Shown piece by piece: positions 17,541 to 26,721 of a stretch of DNA of 64,000 bases. Position 1 is the stretch's first letter, and each line of letters opens with the position of its first letter. Below the pieces are notes generated by a model, which saw nothing but the letters and a program-made list of their open reading frames with translations, had not been told where the DNA came from and did no database searches. The stretch comes from Pontibacter flavimaris (GTDB lineage Bacteria; Bacteroidota; Bacteroidia; Cytophagales; Hymenobacteraceae): the NCBI RefSeq assembly GCF_001907195.1, contig NZ_LVWA01000003.1, positions 550,965-614,964 of the forward strand. Direction: 5' to 3'. A program made the translations under genes and the position numbers.

Positions 17541-20057
17541 ATGAGAAAAATTTACGTACTCCTGCTGTCTATCGTCTGTGTGGCACAGGCAGCCATGGCC
17601 CAAAGCGGCGCTGTGCAGGGACGCGTGGTAGGCGGAGACACCCAAGAGGCGCTGGTAGGCGCCACGGTGCTCCTGAAAGGCACCAGCAAAGGCGCCACCA
17701 CCGACGCCAATGGCGATTTCCTGATTCAGAGCGTGCCGGCCGGAACATATAGCCTGCGCATTTCCTACGTGGGCTACTCCTCTCCCGATATGCCGGTAAT
17801 AGTGGGGGCCGATGGCACTGCCAATGTGGGCACCATCACCATGCAGGCCGCTACCATGATGGGCGAGGAAGTGGTGGTATCGGCCACGCGCCGCCCCGAG
17901 AAACTCACCGAGGCCCCGGCCGCCATCAGCGTTATCTCCTCCCGCGACCTGGAGGCGATGCCTTCCTTTAACATCGGCGAGCTGCTCAACAAGGTGCAGG
18001 GTGTGGAGGTGGTGCGCTCCGGTGTGATCGGCGTGGGCATCAACGCCCGCGGCTTTAACAACGCCTTTAACGTGAAGATGTACCAGATGACGGACGGCCG
18101 CAACTCCATGCTGCCGGGCGGAACGGGCCTGCCAGCCGGTTTCTACAACACCACCATCAAGGAGGATATTGAGCGGGTGGAGGTGATTCTCGGCCCATCC
18201 TCGGCCCTGTACGGACCGAATGCGCACAACGGCGTCATCAACACCATCACCAAAGACCCGCGCCGCCACCCAGGCACCACCGTAACCATTGGCGCCGGCA
18301 ACCAGGATGTGCTCAGCGCCCGCGCCCGCCACGCTGCCGTGATCAACGACAAGTTTGCCTACAAGATAACCGGCGAGTACACCGAGGGCCAGGATTTCAG
18401 GTTTGTGGACACCGTGTACAACGCTGCGCTGGGTGCCCTGCCGGAGTATGACGTGGATTTCGGCTTTAAATCGAAGCGCTTCGGCTCGGCTTTATACTTT
18501 AGCCCAACCAAAACCACCGACCTTATACTGGATTATGGCTTTGGCCAGGGCGATAACATTGGCGTGACCAGCAACGGCCGCAACCAGATCAACGGCTGGA
18601 CCTTCCAGTACCTGCAGGGCCGCTTCGTGTCGCCGCACGTGTTTGCCCAGCTCTACAGCACCTGGAACGATGCCGGTGATACCTACCAGATCAATGCCCG
18701 CACCACCAACTACTACACCCTGCGCGCCATGGGCTATTCTGAAGACCAGGCAGCCCGCTACTCCAAGACAGGCGCCAAGCCCGGAGAGATCGGCGAAGGC
18801 TCCCCAGCCATTGCCTTCCCCGGCTTCATCGACAAGAGCCACCGCATCAACGGCGAGGTGCAGTACAACAACAGCTTCGGCAAGCTCGATTTGATTACCG
18901 GCGTAAGCTACCAGCGCGACGTGGCCTATAGCCGCCAGACCTACCTGGACGACGCAGCCGGCGACATCATCCTGAGCCAGTACGGCGTGGTGGCGCAGCT
19001 GGAGTATGCCATCACCGACAAATTCAAGGCTTTAGGTGCTATCCGCTACGACAACCACGACAACTACGGTGCTCAATACAGCCCAAAGGCAGCCCTGACG
19101 TATAATGCCCTGAAAGGCACCTTCCGCGCCACCTGGGGCAGTGCCTACTCCGCACCATCCATCCAGTTCCAGGAGTTTTACCTCAACAACGGGGCACTGG
19201 CCATACTTGGCAACGGCGCCGGCCTGACCATCCGCAACACCGAGACGAACCAGACGCGCACCATCGACAAGCTGGAGCCGGAGCAGGTGCAGACCTTCGA
19301 GTTTGGCTATAAAGGCACGCCTACGGATAAAGTGTTTATCGACCTGAGCACCTGGTACTCCAAGTCAGAGAACTTCATCTCGCCGCTCACCGCCGTTACG
19401 CCACTCATGGGTAAAGAGAAGGTGGTTCTGAAAGGTGACAAAGACGTGACCGAGACGGCTGCCAACGCCCTGAACTACTACCTCACCTACCTGAACTATG
19501 GCGATGTTGATTCCTGGGGAACCGACCTGGGCATTAACTACTACCTCAACGACTTCTTCAGCGTGGGTGCCAAGTACTCCTACTTCAACTCCAACATCAC
19601 CGACACCGACAACCTGGACAACGACGCCAATGGCGACGGGAAAGTGTCTGTATCAGAGAGCAGCCTGAACGCGGCCAAGCACCGCTACAACTTCAACTTC
19701 ACCGCCCGCGACCTGTTCAACAAGAAGTTCTTCGGTTCCGTGAACGTGCGCATCCTGCCTGAGTACGATTTCTACTCCGGTGTCCAGATCGCCGCCAGAG
19801 AGAACCAAGGCAGACGAGTAGCCCCCTACAATTATAACTACGGTCCGCTGGGTGGTTTTACCTCTGTTGACCTGAGCGCCGGCTATAAGCTGAAGGAGTG
19901 GATGACGTTGGGTGCCAGCGTGAGCAACCTGTTCGATACGGCGCAGCGCGAGTACGTGGGCTCACCGGAGATCGGCCGCCTCTACTCCGTAGAGCTCCGC
20001 TTCGACCTGACCGAAAAACTGCTCCCGAACCTGAGCGTGCTCAACGGCAAGTATTAA
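17541..20057 (+). CDS. TonB-dependent outer-membrane receptor
   Basis: 838 residues. Signal peptide ends MAQSGAVQG; a carboxypeptidase-like beta-sandwich (about 23-110, GRVVGGDTQEALVGATVLLK) is followed by a plug domain (EEVVVSATRRPEKLTEAPAA, then VQGVEVVRSG) and a 22-strand barrel ending with an aromatic-rich strand (YSVELRFDLT). No SusD partner is adjacent, so it is a stand-alone receptor rather than a SusC. Although the frame is open from 17409, ATG at 17541 gives the signal peptide. Upstream, 17461-17490 holds two motif copies. Ligand unknown. Confidence 0.9.
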   Translation: MRKIYVLLLSIVCVAQAAMAQSGAVQGRVVGGDTQEALVGATVLLKGTSKGATTDANGDFLIQSVPAGTYSLRISYVGYSSPDMPVIVGADGTANVGTITMQAATMMGEEVVVSATRRPEKLTEAPAAISVISSRDLEAMPSFNIGELLNKVQGVEVVRSGVIGVGINARGFNNAFNVKMYQMTDGRNSMLPGGTGLPAGFYNTTIKEDIERVEVILGPSSALYGPNAHNGVINTITKDPRRHPGTTVTIGAGNQDVLSARARHAAVINDKFAYKITGEYTEGQDFRFVDTVYNAALGALPEYDVDFGFKSKRFGSALYFSPTKTTDLILDYGFGQGDNIGVTSNGRNQINGWTFQYLQGRFVSPHVFAQLYSTWNDAGDTYQINARTTNYYTLRAMGYSEDQAARYSKTGAKPGEIGEGSPAIAFPGFIDKSHRINGEVQYNNSFGKLDLITGVSYQRDVAYSRQTYLDDAAGDIILSQYGVVAQLEYAITDKFKALGAIRYDNHDNYGAQYSPKAALTYNALKGTFRATWGSAYSAPSIQFQEFYLNNGALAILGNGAGLTIRNTETNQTRTIDKLEPEQVQTFEFGYKGTPTDKVFIDLSTWYSKSENFISPLTAVTPLMGKEKVVLKGDKDVTETAANALNYYLTYLNYGDVDSWGTDLGINYYLNDFFSVGAKYSYFNSNITDTDNLDNDANGDGKVSVSESSLNAAKHRYNFNFTARDLFNKKFFGSVNVRILPEYDFYSGVQIAARENQGRRVAPYNYNYGPLGGFTSVDLSAGYKLKEWMTLGASVSNLFDTAQREYVGSPEIGRLYSVELRFDLTEKLLPNLSVLNGKY

Positions 20058-20091
20058 TATGAGAGTGAAAGGTTAAGAAGGTTATTTTACC

Positions 20092-20127
20092 GCCGAAGCG
20101 CTCTACCGGGGCGCTTCGGCATTTTTA
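20092..20127 (+). terminator. Terminator of the TonB receptor gene
   Basis: GCCGAAGCGC / GCGCTTCGGC stem with a 9-base loop followed by ATTTTTAC. Confidence 0.85.
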
Positions 20128-20159
20128 CTCATTCCCTAACATCAACCCAAAGTATAGAT

Positions 20160-20927
20160 ATGAAGAATGTACTGATAACCGGCGGCACCAGCGGCATTGG
20201 CCTGGGGCTGGCCCGCGCCTTTGCCGCCCAGGGCTACAACCTAGTGGTAAACGGATTGGAGAAGAACGGCGAGGAAATAGCGGACAAGCTGGCGCAGGAG
20301 CATGGGGTAAACGTATACTTCTCGCCGGCCAACATGCTGCAGCCCGAGCAGATACGCCAGATGGTGCAACAGGCAGCGCAGCAGCTGGGGCAGGTGGATG
20401 TGCTGGTGAACAACGCCGGCATTCAGCATGTGGCGCCGGTGGCGGAGTTCCCGGAGGAGAAGTGGGACGCCATACTTGCCGTGAACCTTTCCTCGTCGTT
20501 TCATACTTCCAAGGCAGTTTGGCAGGGGATGCAGGAGCGGCGCTTTGGCCGGATCATCAACATCGCTTCGGCACATGCCCTGCGCGCATCAGAGTTTAAG
20601 GCGGCCTATGTGGCGGCCAAGCACGGCATTGCCGGGCTTACCAAAGTGCTGGCGCTGGAGGGGGCTCCTTTCAATATTACCTGCAACGCCATTTGTCCCG
20701 GCTATGTAAAAACCCCGCTCGTGGAGGCACAGATCGCAGACCAGGCCAGGGCGCATGCTATGTCGGAGGATGAGGTGGTGGAGAAGGTGATGCTGAAGAA
20801 ACAGCCCGTGAAGCAGTTTGTGGACGTGGAGGCCATCGCGCAGCTGGCGCTGTTCCTGGCCTCAGACGCCGCCGCGCAGATGACGGGTGCCTGCCTTCCT
20901 ATAGATGGCGGTTGGAGCGCGCAGTAA
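20160..20927 (+). CDS. 3-hydroxybutyrate dehydrogenase (SDR family)
   Basis: 255-residue short-chain dehydrogenase. TGGTSGIGLGLA is the NAD-binding glycine motif, NNAGIQHVAPV the NAG box, IASAHALRASEFKAAYVAAKHG holds the catalytic serine, tyrosine (YVAAK) and lysine, and ICPGYVKTPLVEAQI plus the C-terminal GGWSAQ are typical of D-3-hydroxybutyrate dehydrogenases. It interconverts 3-hydroxybutyrate and acetoacetate in the cytosol. It lies downstream of a symporter, secreted hydrolase and TonB receptor, so the cluster may import and use hydroxybutyrate or its esters. A different SDR specificity remains possible. Confidence 0.85.
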   Translation: MKNVLITGGTSGIGLGLARAFAAQGYNLVVNGLEKNGEEIADKLAQEHGVNVYFSPANMLQPEQIRQMVQQAAQQLGQVDVLVNNAGIQHVAPVAEFPEEKWDAILAVNLSSSFHTSKAVWQGMQERRFGRIINIASAHALRASEFKAAYVAAKHGIAGLTKVLALEGAPFNITCNAICPGYVKTPLVEAQIADQARAHAMSEDEVVEKVMLKKQPVKQFVDVEAIAQLALFLASDAAAQMTGACLPIDGGWSAQ

Positions 20928-20977
20928 GTATAAACTGACTACAGGCAAGCAACTAGAATTGGTATCATCGTAAGCCC

Positions 20978-21023
20978 TTAAAACAGCTGCGGCTCCCGAG
21001 TATGGGAGCCGCAGCTGTTTTAA
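20978..21023. terminator. Bidirectional terminator between 3-hydroxybutyrate dehydrogenase gene and mutS2
   Basis: A perfect 20-bp inverted repeat TTAAAACAGCTGCGGCTCCC and complement with a 6-base loop; two motif copies follow immediately at 21024-21038. Confidence 0.9.
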
Positions 21024-21037
21024 TTTATACTTTATAC

Positions 21038-23434
21038 TTACTTCAGCACCGCCAGGGTAGCACCGTCGCCGCCGCGCTCAGTAGCTTCGTTGCCTACGCT
21101 TGCCACCTCCGGCAACGAGTGCAGGTAATCGCGCACCACCTGGCGCAGCACCCCGTTGCCGCGGCCGTGGATGATCTTGATCTCCGGGATGCCCAGCATC
21201 AGCGCCTCATCCGTAAAGTTCATCACTTTGGTGAGCGCGTCTTCGGCATACTCGCCCCGGATGTCGAGGGTGCTGGCGAAGTCGGCCATGCGCTGCGTCA
21301 TGTTCATGCCGCGGCTATACCCGCCGCCGTCGCTCTCTGCCCTGGCTTTCTTCTGCTTGGCCACCTGCCCCTCTACCCGCTCCAGGTTGTCTACCTTCAC
21401 AATCGTTTTGAGGCCACCGAACAATACCTCCGCGGTTTTCCCCTTTATATTGACCACCTGGCCTACGGAGTCCTGCCCGACCAGCGCCACGTGATCGCCC
21501 TCCTTTATACTTCCATTGGCGATGCGCTTGTGGGCCGGGCGCGGTTCCTCCTTGCGTACCTCCTGGGCAAAGGTTTCCAGCTCGCGGCGGGCCTCCTTGG
21601 TCTTCTCCTTCTCGGCCTGGCTCTGCTTTATCTGCTGTATCGTGGATTCGATTTTCTGGTTAGCGTCTTTCAACAGCAGCTTGGCCTTGCCCTTGGCCTC
21701 GCGCATGATCTCCTGCTTGCTGTCTTCCAGGAAGTTCTTCAGGTCGCTGTAGTCCTTTACCTGGCGCTTGAGCTTCTCCTCCAGTTTGGCCGCCTCGCGC
21801 GTCTTTTTCTCCAGCTCCTGCTTCTCCGTCTCCAGCTCTTCCAGCAGGCGGTCGTAGCGGATCTTGTCCTTCCCCACCAGCTTGCTGGCCCTGTCGATGA
21901 TATGCTTTGGCAGGCCGATCTTCTGGGCGATCTCAATCGCAAACGAAGAGCCCGGTTTCCCGATCTCCAACTGGTAGAGCGGCTGCAGATGCTTGTGATC
22001 GTAGCGCATGGCGCCGTTCACAATGCCCGGCGTGCGCTCGGCGTAGTTCTTCAGGTTGGTGTAGTGCGTGGTGATGACGCCGTATACTTTGCTCTCGTTC
22101 AGCGTTTGCAGCACCGCCTCGGCAATGGCACCGCCAAGTATAGGCTCTGTGCCGGTACCGAACTCGTCTATTAAAACCAGGCTGCGCTTGTCGGCCACCG
22201 TCACGAACTTCTTCATGTTGGTCAGGTGCGAGCTATAGGTACTCAGGTCGTTCTCAATCGACTGCTCATCCCCGATATCAATGAAAATATCGTGGAAAAT
22301 ACCTGCCTCAGACCCATCTTCCGCCGGAATCAGCAATCCGCACTGCAGCATGTACTGCAGCAGGCCTACCGTTTTCAGGCTCACCGATTTACCACCGGCG
22401 TTTGGGCCGGAGATCAACAGGATACGCTGCTCCTGGTTCAGCTCCAGGTCCATGGGTACGGTTGGCTTGCCGATCGGCCGGTGGGCCAAGTATAAAAGCG
22501 GGTGAAACGCCTGCTTCCAGTTAATGAGCGGATACTTCTGTAGCCTCGGCTTGCTGGCCTCCACGCGGCGGGCAAAGGCGGCCTTGGCCCGGATAAAATC
22601 GAGCAGGCCCAGGTACTGGTACGCCTTGCGCAACTCCGGTATGTGGTGGCGCAGCGTGCTGGTCAGGCTCATCAGGATGCGGATCAGTTCGCGGTGGTAG
22701 GCGTTCTCCAGGTCCTTGATGTCGTTGTTGAGCTCGAAGATAGACTCCGGCTCTATGTATACCGTCTGGCCCGTGTTCGACTCATCGTGGATCAGGCCCT
22801 TGATGCGGCGCTTGTGCTCGGCAATAACCGGTATCACCAAGCGGCCACCGCGTATGGTGGGCTCCACGTCAGAAGGTGTCCAGCCTTCGTTTTTAGCATG
22901 GCGAAGTATGGAGGAGATGGTTTTTCGCAGGACTGCCTGCTGCGCGATCAGGTCGCGCTTGAGGCGCTGCAGCTCGGGGGTGGCATCGTCGCGCACGGCA
23001 CCGGCATCGTCCACCACCTTGTCCAGGGCGGCCAGCAGCGAGCGCTCCACACTTACGTTGGCACCCAACTCCTTCAGGGCTTCATACTTGCCTTCCTCTG
23101 CCTCGGAGATAAAGCGCAGCGAGTCGCGGATGGTGCGCAGCGACATCTTGATCTCAAAGAAAGCTGACACATCCAAATAGGAACCTTCTATGGCGGCCCG
23201 GTCCAGGTAGGCGGTGGCGTCGTAGTAGTGCTGCAGCGGGATCTCGGCATCCGACTCCAGCAGTTGCTTGAACTCGTCGGTTTGCTGCAGTAGCCGCTCC
23301 ACCAGGTCGTGGCGGTTCAGGAAAGCCATGCGGTTCACAAAGTGGCGGCCCAGCGGACTCAGGCAGAGTTCCGACAGCATCTCGCGCACCTGTGCAAAGC
23401 CTATTTTTATTTCAAAGTTTTCTGGATAGATCAA
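21038..23434 (-). CDS. mutS2: Endonuclease MutS2
   Basis: 798-residue MutS2: it limits homologous recombination and, in some bacteria, rescues collided ribosomes. N-terminal core and clamp (1-330); P-loop SGPNAGGKSVSLKT near residues 340-355; Walker B VLIDEFGTGTEP near 420; long coiled coil (about 520-640, rich in KQELEKKTREAAKLEEKLK); C-terminal Smr nuclease domain from LDIRGEYAEDAL with HGRGNGVLR. Start is TTG, with no ATG in frame nearby, and the sequence MIYPENFEIKIGF matches the usual N-terminus. It is convergent with the dehydrogenase and separately promoted. Confidence 0.95.
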   Translation of the reverse strand: MIYPENFEIKIGFAQVREMLSELCLSPLGRHFVNRMAFLNRHDLVERLLQQTDEFKQLLESDAEIPLQHYYDATAYLDRAAIEGSYLDVSAFFEIKMSLRTIRDSLRFISEAEEGKYEALKELGANVSVERSLLAALDKVVDDAGAVRDDATPELQRLKRDLIAQQAVLRKTISSILRHAKNEGWTPSDVEPTIRGGRLVIPVIAEHKRRIKGLIHDESNTGQTVYIEPESIFELNNDIKDLENAYHRELIRILMSLTSTLRHHIPELRKAYQYLGLLDFIRAKAAFARRVEASKPRLQKYPLINWKQAFHPLLYLAHRPIGKPTVPMDLELNQEQRILLISGPNAGGKSVSLKTVGLLQYMLQCGLLIPAEDGSEAGIFHDIFIDIGDEQSIENDLSTYSSHLTNMKKFVTVADKRSLVLIDEFGTGTEPILGGAIAEAVLQTLNESKVYGVITTHYTNLKNYAERTPGIVNGAMRYDHKHLQPLYQLEIGKPGSSFAIEIAQKIGLPKHIIDRASKLVGKDKIRYDRLLEELETEKQELEKKTREAAKLEEKLKRQVKDYSDLKNFLEDSKQEIMREAKGKAKLLLKDANQKIESTIQQIKQSQAEKEKTKEARRELETFAQEVRKEEPRPAHKRIANGSIKEGDHVALVGQDSVGQVVNIKGKTAEVLFGGLKTIVKVDNLERVEGQVAKQKKARAESDGGGYSRGMNMTQRMADFASTLDIRGEYAEDALTKVMNFTDEALMLGIPEIKIIHGRGNGVLRQVVRDYLHSLPEVASVGNEATERGGDGATLAVLK

Positions 23435-23455
23435 TTCTTATCTTTTAATTTACAG

Positions 23456-23463
23456 CAAAAATA
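23456..23463 (-). promoter_or_regulatory. Bacteroidota-type -7 element for mutS2
   Basis: On the minus strand TAttTTTG, 22 bases upstream of the TTG start codon. The expected -33 element was not evident. Confidence 0.45.
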
Positions 23464-23509
23464 GCATTTTATAACAAGTATAAATCGGTGTTTCGTTCGT
23501 TTTGATGTC

Positions 23510-23540
23510 CGTATCTCGTAGCAAGTATCAGGTATCTAGA
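23510..23540. repeat. CGTATCxCGTAGCAAGTATCA-type repeat
   Basis: CGTATCTCGTAGCAAGTATC resembles the arms at 44083-44243 and 52158-52244. It is followed by the short repeated unit AGACAAAAGAC. Confidence 0.6.
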
Positions 23541-23612
23541 CAAAAGACTTTTTTGACATAAGACAAAGGACTTTTTAACAAGAGACAACAGCCGAAAAGT
23601 AAGGCGCCCATA

Positions 23613-23657
23613 CTTTCTAACTCTCTAACTTTTAAACTTTCTAACTCCTAAACTCCC
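23613..23657. repeat. GTTAGAAAGTT-type interspersed repeat, copy 2
   Basis: On the minus strand this reads as units of AGTTAGAAAG / AGAGAGTT. It ends at the base before the ATG of the YhcH gene, so it contributes that gene's leader. Confidence 0.75.
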
Positions 23658-24119
23658 ATGGTTCTTGATAAACTCGACAACGCGCAGCGCTACTATTCTT
23701 TACACCCGCTTTTTGAGCAGGCTTTCCGTTACCTGCGCGAAACAGACCTGAAGACAGCAGCAACCGGGGTGCATGAAATCGTGGGGAAACAGCTCTTCGC
23801 CATTATCTCTGACGGGCCGGGCGTAACGGAGCAGGCGTACAAACTGGAGGTGCACCGCAAGTACATCGACATCCAGTACATCATCTCGGGCACCGACCGG
23901 ATGGGCTGGAAAGACATGGCCCAGTGCGCGGCGCCCAACGATCCCTACCAGGACGAGCGCGACGCGGCCTTCTTCCCCGACAGGGCGACCAGCTGGTTCG
24001 AGGTGCCCGCCGGTTCGTTCACTATTTTTTACCCGGATGATGCCCACGCCGCCATGGTGACCGGGGAACAGGTGGTGCGGAAGGTGGTGCTCAAGATCGC
24101 GGTCACGCCTCAAGTATAA
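23658..24119 (+). CDS. YhcH/YjgK/YiaL family protein
   Basis: 153-residue cytoplasmic beta-barrel protein of the YhcH/YiaL (DUF386) family, whose members include the beta subunit of evolved beta-galactosidase and TabA-like proteins. The cues are EVHRKYIDIQYIISGTDRMGW (metal-binding EXHXXXXDIXY) near 75 and SWFEVPAGSFTIFYPDDAHAA near 115. These residues support a cupin-like metal site; the proposed role is sugar or sialic-acid metabolism, not established here. It stands alone with the repeat block as its leader and several motif copies downstream. Confidence 0.85.
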   Translation: MVLDKLDNAQRYYSLHPLFEQAFRYLRETDLKTAATGVHEIVGKQLFAIISDGPGVTEQAYKLEVHRKYIDIQYIISGTDRMGWKDMAQCAAPNDPYQDERDAAFFPDRATSWFEVPAGSFTIFYPDDAHAAMVTGEQVVRKVVLKIAVTPQV

Positions 24120-24322
24120 AAACGCCTGCTTATACTTGACATCAGGCAGCCAGTAATTCATGCTTTGCTATACTTTGATAAAACACCCCCAGCTTGGGTG
24201 ATTTAATCATAACCTGGGTTATTTATACTTTCTTACAGAGCGAAAAAGGCAGTTATGAACGCTAACCTTTAGCTGGCAAAGCAAGTAAAGCACTCTCCAA
24301 AATATAAACTCTCCTCTTCCCT

Positions 24323-25717
24323 ATGGCCAACTTCAGAGACTTTCTGCAGCTCGCATGGTCTGCCATTAAGGGCAAGGAGCAGGATTATACGACCCTTGGC
24401 ATCAAGCATAGCATCGTGCTGCTGGCCATCCCCATGATTCTGGAGATGCTGATGGAGTCGCTGTTTGCCATCGTCGATATCTTCTTTGTGGGCAGGCTTG
24501 GCTCAAACGCACTGGCCGTGGTGGGGCTCACCGAGTCGGTGCTGATGATCATCTACGCAGTGGGCATGGGCATCAGCATTGCGGCGGCAGCGCTGGTTGC
24601 GCGGCGGGTTGGGGAGAAGAATTTCCATGAGGCCGGAAGTATAACCTTCCAGCTAATCGTGACCGGCCTGCTCCTGTCGCTGCTGATGGGCGGCCTGGCC
24701 ACCTACTTCGCGGCCGAAACGCTGACGCTGATGGGAGCCTCGCCCGAAGTCGTCACTGAGGGCCTGGCCTATGCCCGGATAATTTTCGCGGGAAACGTAG
24801 CCATTATCCTGCTCTTCCTCATCAACGGCGCTTTTCGGGGAGCGGGCCAGCCGCACCTGGCCATGCGCGCGCTCTGGCTGGCCAACGGCGCTAACATCCT
24901 CCTCGACCCGCTCCTGATCTTCGGCATCGGCCATTTTGACGGGCTGGGATTGGCGGGCGCGGCCTGGGCCACCACCATTGGCAGAAGCCTGGGCGTGGTC
25001 TACCAACTCTACCACCTGTTCAACGGAAAGCACCTGTTAAAAATCACCGGCGATAACCTGGTGCTCAGCTTTAAAGTGATGTACCGCATCCTGAAGCTCT
25101 CGTCGGGCGGCGTGGGCCAGTACCTGATCGACTCTGCCAGTTGGATTCTCCTCACCAGGCTCATCGCCGAGTTCGGCAGCAACGCACTGGCCGCCTACAC
25201 CATCGCGTTTCGGGTAATCATTTTTACGCTACTGCCAGCCTGGGGGCTTTCTTCCGCGGCGGCTACGCTGGTAGGCCAGAACCTGGGTGCCCGCAAGGCC
25301 AAACGGGCCGAACTGGCCGTATGGCTGACGGCCCGCTACAACATGGTGTTCATGGCGGCCGTCACACTCATTTTCATACTTTTCGGGAAGCACCTTTCCA
25401 GCTTTTTCACGGATGATACTGAAGTGATCGGCATTGCCACCGAGGCGCTGCAGATCATCACGCTGGGCTACATCTTTTTCGGTCTTGGCATGGTGATGGT
25501 GCAGGCCTTTAACGGCGCCGGCGACACCCGCACCCCTGCCCTCATCAACATCGTGGTGCTGTGGCTCCTGGAGATTCCGCTTGCCTACACGCTGGCCCTT
25601 TACCTGGACATGGCCTACACCGGCATTTTCATAGCCATTGCCTGCTGCCACTCCCTTCATGCGCTGGTAAGCTGGTGGCTGTTCAGGCGCGGCACCTGGA
25701 AGCAGGTGAAAGTGTAG
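24323..25717 (+). CDS. MATE family efflux transporter
   Basis: 464-residue inner-membrane exporter with about 12 helices in two related halves, each with a MATE core motif (GLTESVLMIIYAVGMGIS and AYTIAFRVIIFTLLPAWGLSSAAATLVGQNLG). MATE transporters expel cationic drugs or metabolites using sodium or proton gradients; substrate is not predictable. The TAG stop forms the first bases of a GTTAGAAAG-type repeat. It appears monocistronic. Confidence 0.9.
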   Translation: MANFRDFLQLAWSAIKGKEQDYTTLGIKHSIVLLAIPMILEMLMESLFAIVDIFFVGRLGSNALAVVGLTESVLMIIYAVGMGISIAAAALVARRVGEKNFHEAGSITFQLIVTGLLLSLLMGGLATYFAAETLTLMGASPEVVTEGLAYARIIFAGNVAIILLFLINGAFRGAGQPHLAMRALWLANGANILLDPLLIFGIGHFDGLGLAGAAWATTIGRSLGVVYQLYHLFNGKHLLKITGDNLVLSFKVMYRILKLSSGGVGQYLIDSASWILLTRLIAEFGSNALAAYTIAFRVIIFTLLPAWGLSSAAATLVGQNLGARKAKRAELAVWLTARYNMVFMAAVTLIFILFGKHLSSFFTDDTEVIGIATEALQIITLGYIFFGLGMVMVQAFNGAGDTRTPALINIVVLWLLEIPLAYTLALYLDMAYTGIFIAIACCHSLHALVSWWLFRRGTWKQVKV

Positions 25718-25779
25718 AGAGTTTGGGAGTTAGAGAGTTTAGGAGTTAGAAAGTTGGGAAGTTAGAAGGTTAGAAAGTA
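25716..25779. repeat. GTTAGAAAGTT-type interspersed repeat, copy 3
   Basis: Begins inside the MATE stop codon (TAGAGAGTTTGGG). AAGTTGGGAAGTTAGAAGG and flanking units match copy 1 nearly base for base, then run into an AAGTATAA motif. Confidence 0.8.
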
Positions 25780-25920
25780 TAAAGTTGTTTAGAGCCCGAT
25801 AAACAAACAACGATTAACCAGTAACGTTTGACGAACAACGAGAACACCAATTTTCTTGCGTATACTTGCTTTTTTATTGCGGGGCTCCGGATGCCTCACA
25901 TTCCATCAAAGCGACAAAGT

Positions 25921-26721
25921 ATGAAGTATAACCCACCAGAGATAAGGACCGTGGAAGTGACGCGCTACGTCACGCCCTTGCGTGAGGGCGGCTCGCTGCC
26001 CGCCCTTGTGGAGGCCGACGATGAGTTCCTCTACGTGCTCAAGTTCCGGGGTGCGGGGCAGGGCGTAAAGGTGCTGATCGCGGAGCTGATTGTGGGCGAG
26101 ATTGCCCGCGTGCTGGGCTTTAAGCTGCCCGAGATCGTGTTCGCGCAGCTTGACGAGGCCTTCGGCCGCACCGAGCCCCACGAAGAGATACAGGACCTGC
26201 TGCGGGCCAGCGAAGGACTTAACCTGGCGCTGCACTACCTCTCCGGCGCCATCACCTTCGACCCTGTGGTAACCACCCCCGACGCTGAGCTGGCCTCTAA
26301 AATAGTATGGCTCGACAGCCTGGTGACGAACGTGGACCGCACCGCCCGCAACACCAACATGCTCATGTGGAAGAAGGAACTATGGCTTATCGACCATGGC
26401 GCCGCGCTCTTCTTCCATCACTCCTGGGGCAACTGGGAGGAGCAGGCCAAGCGACCGTTCGCGCAGATAAAGGACCACGTACTGTTACCACTTGCCACAG
26501 AACTGGAGGCGGTGAACAGGGAATTCAGCGCCATACTTACGCCCGAGGTTATCCGAGCCATACTTGCCACCATTCCGGACACCTGGCTCCTGGAGGCAGA
26601 CTCCCCGTTTGAGACGGCCGCCGAGCACCGCCAGGCCTACGCCACCTTCTTAGAGACCCGTCTCGCCCATTCCGAAACCTTTGTAACAGGAGCGCAACAT
26701 GCCAGAAAAGCACTTATTTGA
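25921..26721 (+). CDS. HipA-like kinase
   Basis: 266-residue protein that resembles the C-terminal kinase half of HipA but lacks the N-terminal HipA domain. The catalytic loop is DSLVTNVDRTARNTNM and the metal-binding segment is LWLIDHGAALFFHHSW (DFG-like). Substrate is unknown; HipA itself phosphorylates a tRNA synthetase, which need not apply. The frame is open back to 25828 (TTG), and an ATG at 25891 is possible; I chose ATG 25921. It overlaps the DUF3037 gene by 23 bases. This pair occurs, from memory, as a conserved two-gene operon, not obviously a HipBA toxin pair. Confidence 0.8.
   Translation: MKYNPPEIRTVEVTRYVTPLREGGSLPALVEADDEFLYVLKFRGAGQGVKVLIAELIVGEIARVLGFKLPEIVFAQLDEAFGRTEPHEEIQDLLRASEGLNLALHYLSGAITFDPVVTTPDAELASKIVWLDSLVTNVDRTARNTNMLMWKKELWLIDHGAALFFHHSWGNWEEQAKRPFAQIKDHVLLPLATELEAVNREFSAILTPEVIRAILATIPDTWLLEADSPFETAAEHRQAYATFLETRLAHSETFVTGAQHARKALI

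Noticed and set aside
21002..22174. Plus-strand frame of 390 codons opposite mutS2
   Set aside because: Leucine-rich artefact of the complementary strand of a coiled-coil gene; mutS2 has its Walker and Smr motifs.
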